From positions 1 through 40,584 of the forward strand of contig CANKQY010000015.1 in assembly GCA_947485745.1 (NCBI GenBank): a stretch of 40,584 bases of DNA. The letters run 5' to 3'. This document shows positions 38,926 through 40,584 of this stretch, one piece after another (position 1 is the first letter of the stretch; every line of letters begins with the position of its first letter). This DNA is from Bacteroidota bacterium (GTDB taxonomy: Bacteria > Bacteroidota > Bacteroidia > UKL13-3). The notes beneath the pieces were generated by a model, which did no database searches, was not told the origin of the DNA, and saw only the letters and a program-made list of their open reading frames with translations. The position numbers were made by a program, and so were the translations under genes.

Positions 38926-40584
38926 ATGAAAGTAACTTTTACCAGATTTTTCCTTTTGAGTTTTTTTCTTTTAAACTTAGCTGGTGATAAAATTTTGGCT
39001 CAAACAGTCCAAAGTTTTTCTTCCACAATCATTAACAATTTACCGGTTCGGGCTCCAATTTTTACAGGCCATTTAGGATTAAAAAAAACAAGTAGCTGCG
39101 CTCCAGATACTGTTAATTATACCTATAACAAAACAACCCTTCTCAACACGCTTTCGTTGAACAATGTTACTAGCGGGAACGCATTTGCGCAATGGTATCC
39201 AGCTCCGCAAGCTATTACAGTTAGTGGGTTCGAATTTTTTGCGTGGCAAACTGCCATGAGCAGTGCAGTAGTTTCTATTACCTGTAGGATTTACAATGCT
39301 GGAATAGACTCAATGCCAAGCGGTACTGCTTTAGCTTCAGTTGTGGTTCCGGTTGATTCAACCTTTGGCGGAGGAGTATTAACTGCCTTGCGCAAGAAGG
39401 CAATATTTAGCACACCGGTTACCACCTCAAATGCTAATGGATATGTGATAACTCTAGAAACAAGCTCGGCAACCAATGTTGCGGTTGTTGCCAATTCTTG
39501 GACTGCCTCTCCCCCAAATGGAAGAAGTGAATGGTTGAGTTCGGTGAGAATTGGCACAACTTACAGTAGATCCTATAACATCAATATTGGCGGTATACCA
39601 TTAAATGCAGATTTTATTATACAGCCATTTGTTTCTTATAATTTAACCGCCAATTTTACCTCTTCTGCAAATTGCATGAATCCTGGAGTACCATTTAATT
39701 TTACCAATACATCGAGTGCGGTATTGTTTAATAGATTTTATAATACGAGGGCATTTTTTAATATACCTCAATTTAGCTGTTTGTGGGATTATGGTGATAC
39801 AACTGGCACCTACTGGGCAGTAAATGGATCTCGCACTTATAACTATAACAGCACTTATAGGGTTAAGTTATTGGATACCTTATTTGGATGGACAACAGGC
39901 TGTGGCGATTCCTATCAAAAAGATATTTTCCAATCACCAAGTGCTGCCGCTGCCAGCAATAATGGTCCGGTTTGTGCAGGTGGAACCCTCAAATTATTTG
40001 CAGATAGTATTGCGGGCGCAAGCTATCTTTGGAGTGGACCAAATGGTTTTAGTTCCACACAACGTAATCCAGAAATTGCAGCGGCAGGAATTTCAGCTAC
40101 TGGTTTATATTCGGTTCAAACCTTAATTGGGCAATGCTCTTCTACAGTGGTAAGTACCTATGCCTCTGTAGTAAGTACCTATTTTGCAACTGGCAATGGA
40201 CCATTGTGTGCAGGACAAAACATCAGTTTAAATGCTACAGAAATTAATGGTGCCACTTATTCATGGACTGGCCCTAATGGTTTTACTGCAATTGTAAGAA
40301 ACCCAATAAGAAGTGCGGCAAGTACTGCAGATTCTGGAAATTATGCCGTTACTATTTCTTTGAGTGGCTGCGGTTTACTAGGCCCCTTTAGTGTTTTGGT
40401 ACCGGTAAATGCAAACCCTGCACCACCTGTTACTAGCAACAATGGACCATTGTGCGTTGGGCAAAATTTAAGTTTAACAGCCATTGGTTCTAGTTTAGGT
40501 TCATACAATTGGATAGGGCCAAATAACTATTCATCTTCCCAACAAAATCCAGTTCGACCATCTGCCTTGAATACCTTTGCAGGA
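38926..40584 (+). CDS. Large secreted surface protein with Ig/PKD-like repeats, probable T9SS cargo (3' end outside window)
   Basis: An open frame of 553 codons without stop runs from ATG 38926 to the window edge; the ORF track omits it because it is unfinished. A signal peptide is present (FLLSFFLLNLAGDKILAQTVQ). Residues ~30-230 form a beta-rich domain of unknown type, ~230-340 include a PKD-like part (FTNTSS, CLWDYGDTTG, YNYNSTYRVKLLD). From ~344 an ~80-residue module repeats at 344, 423 and 504: (N)NGPxCxGxxLxLxA...Y.W.GPNGFSS.QRNP...A..GxYxVxxxxGxC. Such modules are frequent in long gliding/adhesion proteins exported by the T9SS, which usually end in a sorting domain; here that part would be beyond the window. 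Confidence 0.85.
   Translation, partial: MKVTFTRFFLLSFFLLNLAGDKILAQTVQSFSSTIINNLPVRAPIFTGHLGLKKTSSCAPDTVNYTYNKTTLLNTLSLNNVTSGNAFAQWYPAPQAITVSGFEFFAWQTAMSSAVVSITCRIYNAGIDSMPSGTALASVVVPVDSTFGGGVLTALRKKAIFSTPVTTSNANGYVITLETSSATNVAVVANSWTASPPNGRSEWLSSVRIGTTYSRSYNINIGGIPLNADFIIQPFVSYNLTANFTSSANCMNPGVPFNFTNTSSAVLFNRFYNTRAFFNIPQFSCLWDYGDTTGTYWAVNGSRTYNYNSTYRVKLLDTLFGWTTGCGDSYQKDIFQSPSAAAASNNGPVCAGGTLKLFADSIAGASYLWSGPNGFSSTQRNPEIAAAGISATGLYSVQTLIGQCSSTVVSTYASVVSTYFATGNGPLCAGQNISLNATEINGATYSWTGPNGFTAIVRNPIRSAASTADSGNYAVTISLSGCGLLGPFSVLVPVNANPAPPVTSNNGPLCVGQNLSLTAIGSSLGSYNWIGPNNYSSSQQNPVRPSALNTFAG

Noticed and set aside
39291-40126. ORFs 39291-39557 (minus) and 39824-40126 (plus)
   Set aside because: Shadows of the long unfinished surface-protein frame from 38926, which has signal peptide and repeated modules.

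Overview
The window looks like a chromosomal segment of a moderately AT-rich member of the Bacteroidota, probably an environmental, non-parasitic lineage. Reasons: a PorT-type type IX secretion (T9SS) component next to ubiE; a DUF5686 outer-membrane protein; an unfinished secreted protein with repeated Ig/PKD-like modules of the kind T9SS exports; Bacteroidota-type dihydroorotase, Tgt and EF-P; few Shine-Dalgarno sequences; and promoters fitting TTG/TTTG-N17-20-TAnnTT(T/C)G. I see no phage, transposase, CRISPR, toxin or defence locus. Most genes are housekeeping.

Layout. 1-5.5 kb: the end of an outer-membrane protein, a lipoprotein pair (LpoB-like plus a TPR/COG3014-like protein), a thioredoxin-like lipoprotein, the tail-specific protease Prc and an RlpA-like protein. 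5.5-12 kb: rarA, an NTF2-like lipoprotein, an Hsp70-like protein, the yraN-cupin-HEAT cluster and rlmF, separated by dense short-repeat arrays. 12-17.6 kb: an SbtA-like permease, a DMT transporter, pyrC with an Mpo1/DUF962 gene, pirin and terC, with a hairpin array between the last two. 17.7-21 kb: a tight three-gene operon (phosphoesterase, glycosyltransferase, GH1 glucosidase). 21.2-21.5 kb: tRNA-Gly and tRNA-Leu, each with its own terminator-like hairpin. 21.6-29 kb: mutS, then a minus-strand tgt-lptF/G-DMT group and a ubiE-porT pair. 29-38 kb: trhO, efp, DUF5686, priA and pepD. 37.8-40.6 kb: an unknown secreted protein and a long Ig/PKD surface protein that runs off the window and is absent from the ORF track.

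The most unusual content is at nucleotide level. (i) The word TTTGAACC/GGTTCAAA occurs at least 18 times by eye, and its 11-base form TTTGGTTCAAA six times, on both strands, between genes and in five of its six possible codon readings. (ii) Several repeat families (TCGACARGCTCAG, CCCCAACC-TGAA-GGTTGGGG, CGCGAT hairpins, CTGGCATCTGGC runs) begin at or inside stop codons of unrelated genes. (iii) A textbook intrinsic-terminator hairpin lies inside codons 6-17 of the gene downstream of lpoB. No single multi-gene system here looks clearly new; the repeat/word biology is the best candidate for undescribed function. All counts were made by reading and should be recomputed.
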